Source: Marasmius tenuissimus
Lineage: Eukaryota > Basidiomycota > Agaricomycetes > Agaricales > Marasmiaceae
DNA: 64,000 bases
Reading direction: 5' to 3'
Assembly: GCA_029532415.1 (NCBI GenBank)
Contig: JAQOTA010000054.1
Coordinates: forward strand, 2,666,001 to 2,730,000
Shown here: in pieces, positions 1 to 10,987 of the stretch
Layout: each line of letters starts with the position of its first letter
Numbering within the stretch: the first letter of the stretch is position 1
Notes under the pieces: generated by a model
Database searches by the model: none
Told to the model about the DNA's origin: nothing
What the model saw: the letters and a program-made list of their open reading frames with translations, nothing else
Program-made: the position numbers and the translations under genes

Positions 1-100
1 TGGTGGTTATAAGTGAATATACATGTACTAGCTCATAAATAATTGAGGTGGGAGTAAAGTCCTTTGGATAGTTAAACAGATACAAAGACGGAATGTGAGG

Positions 101-117
101 GAAGGAAGGAAGGAAGA
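101..117. repeat. GGAA microsatellite
   Basis: Short run of about four GGAA units just downstream of the alternative oxidase stop, probably in its 3' untranslated region. No function is inferred. Confidence 0.6.
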
Positions 118-175
118 GTTTATTACACGGCATGGTCCACGAGCTGAACGCCGGTTCCAAGTGGAGTGAAATCGT

Positions 176-1978
176 TCAGGATTTTGGGGCCCTTTCTTCG
201 GGCTTTTCTACGGCTTCACGTTGCTCCTGAAGAAACTTGTGGGACTCCTGCAAGTATGCTTCTGATTCACTTCTCTCGAAACTGCCAAAACGCCCGTGAG
301 TAACCGTCTGAAGAATGTGTGGATTAGATACATACGCAATTCTCTTTCCTTTGGTGTGCATGTCGGGTTCCCTCAGGGCGAAGGGATTGACGTCAACTTT
401 GCCGTTCAAGTTGGCTAGACTGTGGTTGACGAAACGATGGGTGGTTTCGTCAGACCGCACCGCGTAGATGACATCTAGCAGCTTGGCATCTGCCGGTAAC
501 CGCCAGTAGTCGATAGCAATCTGCGGTGCAGGCATGTCGGACCTAATATACTCATGCATGAGATCTTTACGACCAACGGTGAACAGACATAAGTACTCAC
601 CACTCGGGAATGAGGCCGGCTTCCATATCTTTGATGCATTTCGTACTGTGGAACACCATCGTAATCATTTCTCCTAGGACTGCACCAGACGAACGTACTA
701 AGTAAGGACAGCTTCTTCTTCAAGATGTCCCACAAAACGATGGCAAATTCGCGGAGAGACGAGATATGATAGGACTGTGGAGAACGACCACAGGTTAGTA
801 TTGGATCACCAATGGTTTGAAACACGTACAAAAGAGGTTGTAGAAAACGCCCTGTGCCCCCAAAATCATAGCACGGAAGAAGATAGAGGGCTTGCGCAGC
901 GTCATGAAGGTCCTAAAGTGGTCGGAGAGGTCAATGTCAATAGAGAGATCGTGAGTAAGGCTGACTGAGAACTCACATGAGATGCATTCTTTCATTCTCT
1001 GCTTCTTCTAAGCATGTGTGTATCCTGAAGGGCAAATACAGCATTGAGTACAGAGAAACCGAAGCCAATGACGGAGGTGAGTATTTACCATCCATTGTCG
1101 CGGCGCTAATGAGGAAAAGAAGAAGGCAGAGGTAAGGAATATGATCGAACCTGGATGTGGCCAAAGGACGTCACGTACCATGAGTCGTAAACTCGTCAGA
1201 TGTCGTATTGTGGCGGCCACCATCCCGGGGACGCCAGCAATGGTCTCGAGGAAAAGAATCCGCTGTTACGGCCAAAAAGGTTACTTAGGCTAAGGAAATG
1301 AGGGGACAGAATACGTACGCTTAACCAAGCTTTGTCGTCGAGGAGATACCCCTCCTTTCGGAGTTCCGCTAAGGTCATCTCACTTCCAGGAGGGATCTTC
1401 TTGTGTCTGTACCCGGTAAAGAAGTCGTATCCCCATCTAAAAGGGCATTCAGCATGAACAAAAACATGAAAGCCGCAATGAACCAGCTCGCCTGCTTAGT
1501 TTAACGAGACTAGCTGCAGCACGATCTGAGAAACACGTCGCTTCACGGTGAAGAACCTGAAAAGCACATGTTAGCTGTGTGTATGCAACCCTATTGGCTC
1601 CAATTCCCTCACCTCAACCGCTTTGAGCTCTTCGGGCGTGTAAACAGGATGGAAGAGAACCCAATCGCCGGTTACGACGGCGTTCCCATGAACATGGTGG
1701 GTCTCGCTTGTGGTGATAGCGGCGGGCCTTTGCTCTACGAAGCATTTCATTAGCAATCAGCCTCAGGCAGGACGAAACCAGAAAGGCGACTCACGTAGAT
1801 GCGGCCCAACAGTGGCAGATTGCGCCCTTTCGTCCGATAGGCCATTTTGTTTGGACGCGCTTGATGAAATCGACCTTCTACAGATACCGGCACCGACAAC
1901 TTTGAGGTATCCGCTATAGGCTGGAGTTGACTGACGCGTCAACGCAGGCGCGACGCGACATAAAGAAGTCTTGAGCAT
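176..1978 (-). CDS. AOX: Mitochondrial alternative oxidase, multi-exon
   Basis: Cyanide-insensitive ubiquinol oxidase of the inner mitochondrial membrane, which passes electrons from ubiquinol to oxygen without pumping protons. The four diiron-ligand motifs can be read in separate exons: LET in [11 protein letters not shown] (near 1235), the E and H of [11 protein letters not shown] (near 990), [10 protein letters not shown] (near 715) and DETTH in [12 protein letters not shown] (near 430). An early exon carries [13 protein letters not shown] (near 1640). The start at 1978 opens a basic, Ser/Arg-rich leader ([15 protein letters not shown]) that fits a mitochondrial presequence. Exon 1 ends at GTGAGT (intron from 1794 downward) and exon 2 begins at 1734 with the frame kept. 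The last exon ends in the stop at 176-178. The final motif has RFVNH where many family members have RDVNH, but the metal ligands are present. The family call is secure; middle exon borders are approximate. Confidence 0.93.
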
Positions 1979-4900
1979 TGTCAAGTTGACTGAGATCGAA
2001 GTGCGATTGTGTAATGAGACTGGTTGACGGCGGCCACGGCGCTGCGCCCGCCCCTTTATATCTTTGGGCATACTCGTGCATCCGTCCCCTTCCGAAGGCT
2101 GATACATTGCCACATCCGAGGCACGCCGACAACGGAATGAAATCTTGAGCGGCCTGCGCTCGGGTCTTCGGATATGACGGTCCTCGACGGATGAGCTGCA
2201 AGAAAAACAACATCGACGTGGATACTCATGGTCACTTCCAGTGAGGGAACCGGAAAGAATTCTCTTTCTCAATACATTGATCCACTGATGGGAAACTTCG
2301 GCATTGTTCCGGCACAAATTCTCGACTCGGCTATTCCCGATGATTCTTGGTCTCGCACTCAGTCGTACTGTGCGATTCATTGGTTCATCTGAGGCTCGAG
2401 CGACGGCGCTATGTGAGCGTTTAATTTTATTTGTACATCCAGATGAGTGGAAGGCTCCGTTGCATTATCGCTGAAGCGCTAATTCATACCCACAGCGCCA
2501 AGAGAGAAACGATAGCACCTCCAATTTCGCCTTCAGAGCGTGCTGCGGCCGTAGAGGTCCGCGCCTTTCGCTGCCGACACTAGCCAAACGTTCGAGCTAA
2601 TCGGATGGGAGAAATACTTCAGTACGATACACCACCAGCTTTAATTGAGCGGCTTTGGGAGTTTTGCTAGCATTACGAGGATGATCATTCCCGATCCTTC
2701 GATATCGCGGGACCGTACAACCCCCACATGACGATAGTTAGGTGCTCGGCAAAGCCTGTCTCCATGAAAGTACTCCGCCTCAACCCATCTTGCGTTTAGC
2801 ACCCCAATCTCGGCTCTGGTCGTATAATCGTTCTCTTTGTGCCTGTACCGGTAGGCATGTTCGTCCTTTGAACTGTCCGTCATCTAGATCCTAACCTCTC
2901 GTCATATTACTTCGTTGCGGAAGCTCAACGAGGTGGAAGTAGATACGAGCCCCTCGTCCGAGAACATGAGAAGGGCTAGGGATTCAGTAATTCAATTGAC
3001 GGTGTCTCTCTAGGTTTTAGCCGCCAATCGATAACCAATCGATGGCTTGTCATCGAGCTATTCCTACTTCATTCACTCGAAAAGACACCAAAATCGACGA
3101 ACGGACCTCTATAGGGTCGGAGAGAGAAATCAGTAGCGGTTGAAAGCTTGTTTTGTCTTTGAAGGCGACTAATCATGGGGAAGGGACATCTTCTGTAAGT
3201 AGGTGTTCACCATATTCTGTCATTTCGTGGTGGGTCGTGACTGATGACCGCCCACTTGCGGTTTGAGCGGCGCATACCATCGCTCCATGAGTGCTAACAG
3301 GACAGGACAACCCGTCCAACATCAGGATAACGGTCCAGTCATTATTTGCCCCGCTTTGAGAGGATTGGCTTCAAAATCGTCTCGCTTACCTACCTCTACC
3401 CCGCCGACATAGATTAACTGATGCGATCCATCGCTCGGCTCATTAAACTAAACTCAAACTCGTGTCGAACATGTTTCACCAAGCCTTGCCAGGTTGAGCC
3501 ATCGGCGGGACGAATGATTATCGTCCAAGAGACACCGCAGGTTAGTCGATGGGCAACACTCAGCTCTTCGGCACAATTGTGCGTGTTGTTTGACAGTCGA
3601 AACAACGTGTAGACAGTTATAGAACCTTTCTCCAGGTAACTGATGCAGGTGTTATACATTGAAGAGGGACGGTGGCGACCGACATGTAAAAAACAGAACA
3701 CGATTCACGTTCACTACACGTGTAATGCCCGCGAAAGTGCACCGGTCGTGTGGATTAAAATGAACTACTCCCACAGCTTGAGGACCCATGATATTCTGTT
3801 AAATGATGTTAGTATTCCAACAGATTTTCGAAAAGGTCAGTCGACATTGCTATTCTTTACGGAACCTGGAAGCCAGACCCATTAGACGACACCGGAAAAT
3901 GCGGGGTCGGGGTGCTTACCACGCAGTAACTATCCCTCCCCTGTCATTAACCATCCTAGGTTGTTAAGTGCTCGTTGTACAACGCAAGCTCAGACGAGGT
4001 TCCCGTCTGCGGTTTCGACGGTTTGAGCCAAAGACCACAGGCGTATTGACAAAGATATCCCCCCAGTAATTACACGATAAGTACTAGTGCAGTTTATACT
4101 TCTGTACCTATTATGACGCCTTTTAGCGATTGTGGTGCTAACACTTGGAGTCCGGGGATAGAGTTAGGATGTTTTGATATACCGCGGATGCCTTTAGAAT
4201 CACGCTTCCGCCAGTGTCGTGGGCCGGGTCGGTGTATCTGTGGCTGTCGCTGGTTTAGTTTTCCCGGGGCGAAAGTCGAAGATGAGCGAGGTCGGGTTCA
4301 ACAAATCGTACGCAACGAGAAGTCTGATTTTCGACATACCCCTGGCGTGTGGTCGCACTGGCGGCGGATGGAAGGATTGCTCGAATTCTTACTGCTTGGA
4401 CCATTATTCTTCCGCCGGTACCAAATGCCGTCTGAACTCTTGGCACTGATCGCCAATCTTGAAGCTCCTCGAGTCCCTGGACTGAAGGCCGGTAAGTTTC
4501 AAAGTAAGTTCCACCCTGGACAGCCGGGTGCTTCTCCCTCGAACCTCCTTGTGGCCAATAGTGACCCCGGATCCAAGATTCGGGTTCAGCCATCCGTGTT
4601 CGCTCAGGGTCCGAAATCTCGCCTCACCACGGCCCATCGATAACTTCGACCAATCAACACTTTGGTATCTTGGAGTCAGTTCCCAGCGCATGACTGCTCC
4701 GTTCGCCTCAATCCGAGGGCGAAGAACGGATAGAAACATACTCTCCAGTTCCATGGGTATGATGTCTTGATCGCGTAGTGAATGACAATATTGAAGGACC
4801 GAGGCCATGGGAATCGCTCCCAACATCTGTGGACCCTGTTTTCGATGAATTCTCTTCTTGAAGGTCGCCTCGACTGCCTCATGTTGGATTAGCATATGGA

Positions 4901-6356
4901 CTGCGACACAGAAACGCTCAACGTACTGAAAGTTCCCACAGACACCTACATTTGGGTGTGCGATCGATACCTGGAGGCGGATTCGGAGGATAGTTTGGAG
5001 GTTGACGGGGTTGATAAGATGTTTGCAATGTTCGCCAAGTTTCTGGTTTGTGGAAACCCTTTATCTCTCATACGGGAGGACTGCAGACCGGAAGATACTT
5101 AGCCTCGGATCCAGCCCCAGCAAACGAAGTGTAACGCACAAAGTGTGATTTTAGGTCGTCAGGTTACGAAGCTCTAGAGATGCCAAAGCAGAAGAATTCA
5201 TCCGGTCGGAAGACCGGGGATAAGGTGAGTAGCGGGCTGTAGCACTGAACGGAGTATTAACCCTGAGAATGACAAAGAAGGAAGGTCCGATTCAGTGATC
5301 GAGGCCTAGTATGATAGCTAAGAATGCAGAAATCTGTTTTCGTCTACGTGTCCGAGCACGAGTGCAGAATACAAGGGCAGGAAATCGTTTCGATCAGTCG
5401 ACGTGGGTAGAACAAGGACCTGGGGCGGCACTTGGCTATTCATGCGGCCCGCGGGCAGCCAAAGTTAAATCCACCCACCAGAAGAACAACAAACATACGC
5501 AAGGGAAGCTCATAAGCGGTTTGGGTAGGAAGATGGATCTACGCCTTGAGACTGGTAGTATCGTGCTGGATCACTTCATGGGAAAACCTGGGCTCATGGC
5601 AGTTAAGAAGGTCAGACTGTAGATTCTAGGGTTGCTGTCTATTGGGGCCACAATTTGATGGAAGGCACCACGAGGTGGCGCCGTGTGCGGCTGCAAAGAT
5701 CGTCAGAAGGAGGAAGTTGAACGATGATGCAGACGCACGGTTAACTTGAATGGTCGGCTGAAAGCTAGGATTGGTTAGGTGATCATGCGAGATCGAGCAA
5801 ATACATTTGAACCGACAGACAGGGAGAAAGACACGAGTAGCTTAGAACGAACTCGGGGAGCCGCCGAGTTTGAGTACCAGGGAAGACGATAGGGACCGGA
5901 CTCGGAGGGAAAGCGGGAAGCGCTTGGCGAGATGATAGTTGATGAATGATGAGGGGGTCTTTCTTGCACGGAAATGAAAGAACAAGAGAGTCATATGGAA
6001 GGGGGCCACTGGTCGCAGATAAGTATAGCGTGTGCGGCCCTTTGTAGCCTTGTTCTCTGCGAAAACGAAGGTAGAGTCATGAGATGGCCTGTCTGGGGCG
6101 ATTGCGGAAGGCGCGAGCGAAGAGAAGCTATTTTTGAGCGTACCTGTAGATCTGGCAGCTTAAAGTCATATTTTGGGGTCAATGTCTAGAAATTGGAAAG
6201 GCTGAATCGCAATCTAGCAATGACATTGGCAACGCATGTGAGCTTCGGTTGAGCATGACCCTGCCATGGGAGTTAGTTGTGGTGTGTTTGGCACGGCAGG
6301 GTATAATTTGAGGTGAGCGTCTGGCGGCAAAGTTCTTACTCACCTTTGGCCAGGCG
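1979..6356. other. Gene-poor interval
   Basis: About 4.4 kb between the alternative oxidase start and the CENP-B-like gene. It holds only short ORFs on both strands with no family I recognise. The longest are a minus-strand frame at about 4404-5000 and a plus-strand frame at 4113-4643, which overlap each other. I see no terminal inverted repeats, long terminal repeats or transposase motifs. It could be intergenic DNA with long untranslated regions, or decayed sequence. Confidence 0.5.
4404..4895 (-). CDS. Possible hypothetical protein, low confidence
   Basis: An open minus-strand frame of 163 codons from the ATG at 4895. The same frame stays open upstream to about 5000, where an AG acceptor could start the exon. 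The reading is fairly rich in hydrophobic and charged residues (for example QYVERFCVAVHMLIQHEAVEATF across the ATG) and has no low-complexity bias, which makes it the best coding candidate in this gene-poor stretch. I recognise no domain. A plus-strand ORF at 4113-4643 overlaps it and at most one is real. It may equally be chance or a decayed exon. Confidence 0.2.
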   Translation of the reverse strand: MLIQHEAVEATFKKRIHRKQGPQMLGAIPMASVLQYCHSLRDQDIIPMELESMFLSVLRPRIEANGAVMRWELTPRYQSVDWSKLSMGRGEARFRTLSEHGWLNPNLGSGVTIGHKEVRGRSTRLSRVELTLKLTGLQSRDSRSFKIGDQCQEFRRHLVPAEE

Positions 6357-6611
6357 ATGTCATATTCTGACCACCAACACTATGCTCCTTGGCCTTCCCC
6401 TGCTGAATCCAGCGTCGATTATCCTGAATTCTCTCAGATAGAGTCCAGTATTGGTCCAAGTCGCATCCTCACGCGTGGTCAGCGAAGACAATCTGCCCAG
6501 CGACCTATCTTGGTCGGTCATCCTCGAAATTTAGCCTTTTTCGATAGTATTCATTCATATTTTCATAAAGCGTCCTTCTTCACGAGCACAATCTCCTACG
6601 AATCTTCTTAG
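6357..6611 (+). other. Upstream ORF ending just before the CENP-B-like start
   Basis: An 84-codon ORF starting with MSYSDHQHYAPWPSP and ending in TAG at 6609-6611. One base then separates it from the ATG of the next coding sequence at 6613. It lies in another frame, and I found no donor/acceptor pair that joins it in frame to the main ORF. It may be a regulatory upstream ORF, a 5' exon with unrecognised splicing, or the true N-terminus separated by a frameshift. Its Ser/Pro/Tyr-rich composition resembles the start of the downstream protein. Confidence 0.35.
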
Positions 6612-6612
6612 T

Positions 6613-8455
6613 ATGCCCTCGACAACGTCAATAACGACGACAACCACATACCCATTGACCCCCGATAGCACGTCCTATTCACCTTACCCAACCTATCATT
6701 CTCGTTCCAATTCTGCATCGCATTCGAATCATCGTTCAGCATCGCCTGCATTGAGCACGGCAACCTCAATTTCTTCACACTCGCATTCTGGTGCAGCTCA
6801 TCATCACTCGGGTCTTCTCAGCCCATTTACTAGGACCTGTTACTCTCCAGTTGCGTCACCTTCCAATCACGCCGACTCTCCCTCTGCCACACACCCTCAA
6901 CCTCGCCCAAAACAACGAAAGCAACGTCTCTTCAACGTTGATCGTCAAGCAATCTGTCAATATCATCTCGCGAATCCCACTGCACGCCAGGAGGACATCG
7001 CGGCTCGATACGGTGTCGAACGAAGCACGATCTCCAAAATCCTGAAGCACAAAACGAAGTGGTTGAATGTGAATCCAGACGAGGGCCTTAGGGTAGCGAA
7101 GCATCGGTAAGACGCGCTTTTCTCGCCTGCTTTCATTGCAGCTGACACTCTTATCATCTCCCACCAACCACATTCCTAATTCTAATCTCTCTATTGAACA
7201 CGCGACAACCTCCCGTTCACGCCATCTCTCATTGACGCTGCCTTCTCCGCAACTCGTGTGCAGGCCGTCCAAGTTCCCCGAGATCGAATCCGCTATGCTG
7301 GACTGGATCTCGCTTCCTCCTACAACTCGAAAACCACTCAGTGACACGCGTTTACGAGAAAAGGCTCTTGCGTTGGCAAAGTCTTTCCACATAACCGAAG
7401 ACAAGTTCAAAGCCAGTTCAGGCTGGATAGAGAACTTCAAGCATCGACATGGTATACGTAACGGGATCTACGAAGGCTCAGGGAGGAACGCAAGCATCGC
7501 GCGTGCACTAGGTGCTGGCGCCGAGGGCGCTGAGGATCTTATTGCGTTCAACAAGCACGGCACGTCCAGGGACGATGATGGCAGTGCGTCCGCCGACAGA
7601 CGAAGGGACGACAATTCAGACGAGCATGCATATTCACCTATTGCCCCGACAGGCCATAACGATTTCCAGAGGGTGTTGAGGTCTCAGGGTCAATCTACAC
7701 ACTCTGACTCAAGTGGCCTTACTCGACCAGCCTATCGTCGTGCATCATGGACGGGGTCTAGTACGGTGGACGACTCGTCACGGATAGATCAGGATGCTGA
7801 CATGGACGTGCACCTGTCTCACTCAACACATTCCTCGCAATCGACGTCGAATCACACCCACCATTCTTCGCAGCATGATCAACACTATCAGTCCTCTGGT
7901 CGTCAGGACCAGGCAACACAGTATCATCGTGACCCCTACACCTACAATCACCCGTCGAACTCCACGTCGTCTGCCCCATCGTCGACTTCCTCCTCCTCGT
8001 CTCAGCATCTTGGTTACCCCTCACAGTTATACCCCACGCACGATATTCCATCTCCTGCCCTTCCACAGATCAACACCGATCTGTCTCCCTCGCAGCCATC
8101 CTCCTCGTCAGTGCACGCCATGCAGCAACCCACACCAGTCGAAGGCCCCACTATGCCTTATGAGTCTCGTCCTCACCCCCCGCCTGATTCCAACTTGCTT
8201 CCCCCCATGTCGCCAAGTGGTCGCCGGATGGTTCCGCAGATCGCCATGGGCCCCATGGCTGGCTTGCCATTACCGAGACTCCCTGACAACTCTCCGCCCT
8301 CGTTGGAGGATGCGGAGATGTCACTGAATCGGGTCATCTTATATGTGGATACATTTCCTCCTGGGCAGAGCATACTGACACCGGAGCAGAGACAACACCT
8401 AGATGAGATAAAGGTAGTCTTGTTCAAGGCTGGAGCGGGTCTGCCTTTGACATGA
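6613..8455 (+). CDS. CENP-B-type DNA-binding domain protein
   Basis: Predicted nuclear DNA-binding protein of about 561 residues. Exon 1 (6613-7106) and exon 2 (7264-8455) join in frame across a 157-nt intron (GTAAGA...GTGCAG), giving ...RVAKHRPSKFPEIE. Residues about 1-95 are Ser/Thr/His/Pro-rich and disordered. Residues about 97-150 match the CENP-B/ARS-binding-protein N-terminal helix-turn-helix (KQRLFNVDRQAICQYHLANP, then DIAARYGVERSTISKIL). Residues about 166-230 match the second CENPB-type helix-turn-helix (FPEIESAMLDWI, then FKASSGWIENFKHRHGI). The remainder is low-complexity Ser/His/Gln/Pro with a short conserved-looking C-terminal helix (EDAEMSLNRVILYVDTF). There is no DDE transposase domain as in Pogo/Tigger elements and no flanking inverted repeats, so it is more likely a host protein than a mobile element. 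Its DNA target is unknown. Confidence 0.85.
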
Positions 8456-10987
8456 CGATGTCTCGCCTTTGCGTTTCTGATCGCGTTGATATGGTGTCTT
8501 CCGTCAGGCCTTACATTCCGGTTACCTGTATCTCTTCACGTACCTTCACGACTGCTCAACCGAGACAATTTCCCTTCTCTTTACTTTCCAGTGCTTTCCC
8601 GGTTTACAATGCTTTCCTTGATCAAAAGCGCGCTCATCTCTCCTCTACCAAGGGGGGCTGTAATGAACTCGCACCAGCACTTGTGCGGCCTATGCCATCT
8701 TTGTTGCCTCGCTTTATCGTCCATTCTTCGCTTTCTGGACATTCTGACTGTCTCATCTTACCATCAGGCATACTGCAATTACCCGTTCAACACCTACCAT
8801 CGTGCATTCTCATCATCTCAAGCGTATCTTACTGCTCTCCTCAGACAATCATTCATCTCTTTCATGTACTCATCCATTGACACTCAACATGGCATCATGC
8901 TCGCATTCATCAATACCATGCATTTTTTATTTTGTCAACCGACTCAGAATCCGCCCACCTGAACAGACCGGCGATTGCGGGACGAACATGTGTCTGTTGC
9001 TGAGTGTAGAACTAGTCTGGGTCGTCTGGGTCGAATGCCAGCACGATATTCCACGTTGTTTCGGGCACTCATTGTCTTGCTTGCATATACCACAAATGGT
9101 CTAGGTCGTTCAAGACGGCGATAAACATCTTAACAATGTGACTGACTGGCACCGAGGTCTGGGAGCTTTTAATGAGGGGTAAGAATCGTGTTGTGGTTCT
9201 CAAGATCGGTTGATGGATCGTATGGTACGGCTTGAGAAGACGCGGTCGCTTTCTGGTAAGGGACGCGATCACATGATATTCACGTTCAATCCACATGTTC
9301 GTCCGGACCGGGTACGGCAATGATCCTTTCTCCGGTTTCGGAAATAAGAGTCGGGTGACAGGACCAAAGGACAATCTCCGCCAAGTCCAACTCTACCTGA
9401 CACCTTGGATGCCCAAACTGGTAGATCGCTCAAGGAACTCGAAGAAACAACTTTCTTCCCCAATCATTGAGGTGTACTTACCGCACGTGGCAGCCATATA
9501 ACCAACTCTCAACTCAGATTCTCGAGAAGGTTAGAGCTTGGGTACGGCGCTAAAGTTCAGCTGCCTCGATGAGGGCACGTCCTTAATGACAGGTTCAAAC
9601 TTAGACCCTCGCCCCACAAGGATCGTTCCAAAAGACCACTTGAAGTTACGTTCGACAAGTAAAGAGATCATTGAGTGCAACCGAGGTTCCATCTGGTTTT
9701 GTTTACGAGACTGTTCAAACTGTTCATCAAATGAAGGTTTAAGACGCCCGGGCAGCAGCTCGCTCATGCGGTCGACAGAACGAATCATCTTGAATGTGGT
9801 GGAGGTCTCATTTCCGAGGCCTTATAAGTCGGGAACTTGATAGTAAGCATGCGTCTCGCGATCGAAGGTCACTGTACCACATATTATTAGGTTAGACCTC
9901 AAAAACTTTACCTTATCTCGACTGTCCTGCTGCTCTCCTTAAGTTGCTTGCTGTCGCCTTCCAGTTGCTGCGGCCTATTGCGTGCGAAAAGCTCAAGGGG
10001 TGGTTCAAGCTGGATGGCCATTGAGCTTGAGATCGCGCCTCCCGAATATGTCGTGCCCAATCTGATTTTCCCAGCTACTTATGTACCTATTCCGCGTCAT
10101 TTTACCTGACACGCATGGACATGGGAACTCTTTCTGTTGAGTGCCCCGGGTTTCTTGGGCGCCCCGTGCCACATTAGAATTCGCTCCCCAAATAGTATAG
10201 TCCAATCGACAAGGCGTCATAACATATTTGACAACATATCTAGTGAACAGATTTACCTCCAAGTGCCCTAGCATATGTGCTGTTGCAATGCCAATGTCCG
10301 GCGCATTTACGAAGCTTTGCCCAAAACCAGTGTCGAGTTGTTCGGATGGTTTTGAATTCTGTCTTGTCAGTGTCTCGGGACCGTCAAACTTTCGACGGGA
10401 AATGCACTCCCGATGCTCTTGATGATCTGCACAAGTGTTCATCACATGATAGTGCTGGGAATCGAAGACTCGGAAGAGCGAGGTACGCGTCTAATCGTGT
10501 GTAAAACGCGATCACGTGAATTCATAACTCTTTTTCGATCAGATAAACTGGAGACCGGTTTGTCCGAAATGAAAAATGATGAACAGCGATGTCAGCTCTG
10601 GGCATTGAGCTTGCCTCAAAGAGTATGCCTGAAAATTCATTTCCGGGTTCTTTGGAAGATTTGAAATCAATGGGATCCCATAAATACCTACAAGTACAGA
10701 CGTGTCTGGAGGGACCCTTGCGTAGAAATTTCTAGTTCATCTAAAACACACTAAATAAACAGCCGTCTCCACCAATACCAGCGAATGTTCAACGTCAATT
10801 CGATTGACTGTCAAAGCTCCAAGAAAGGTCAAAAACAGGGCGTACACAAGCGAGGAGAAGGGAAAAGGGGGGCAGCTGACACGTAGAGATGTTACAAAAG
10901 AGTAGTGTTACATCAAATGTCCGCGGAAAGGAAAGACAGAGAGAAATACACATCGCAGAGAACCGATGGTAAGAAAGATCCTGATAA
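8456..10987. other. Intergenic interval with short unrecognised ORFs
   Basis: About 2.5 kb. The first few hundred bases are pyrimidine-rich and probably the 3' untranslated region of the CENP-B-like gene. Short ORFs of 60-158 codons occur in several frames (8486-8962 +, 9069-9374 -, 10005-10445 -) but none shows a domain, consistent codon use or plausible splicing that I can defend. Confidence 0.45.

Noticed and set aside
7794..8327. 177-codon ORF inside the second exon of the CENP-B-like gene
   Set aside because: Out-of-frame reading of the same low-complexity exon, rich in Pro/Arg/Thr.
6613..8455. Active Pogo/Tigger-type DNA transposon
   Set aside because: Only the DNA-binding domains are present. 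There is no DDE catalytic region, and I saw no terminal inverted repeats or target-site duplication.
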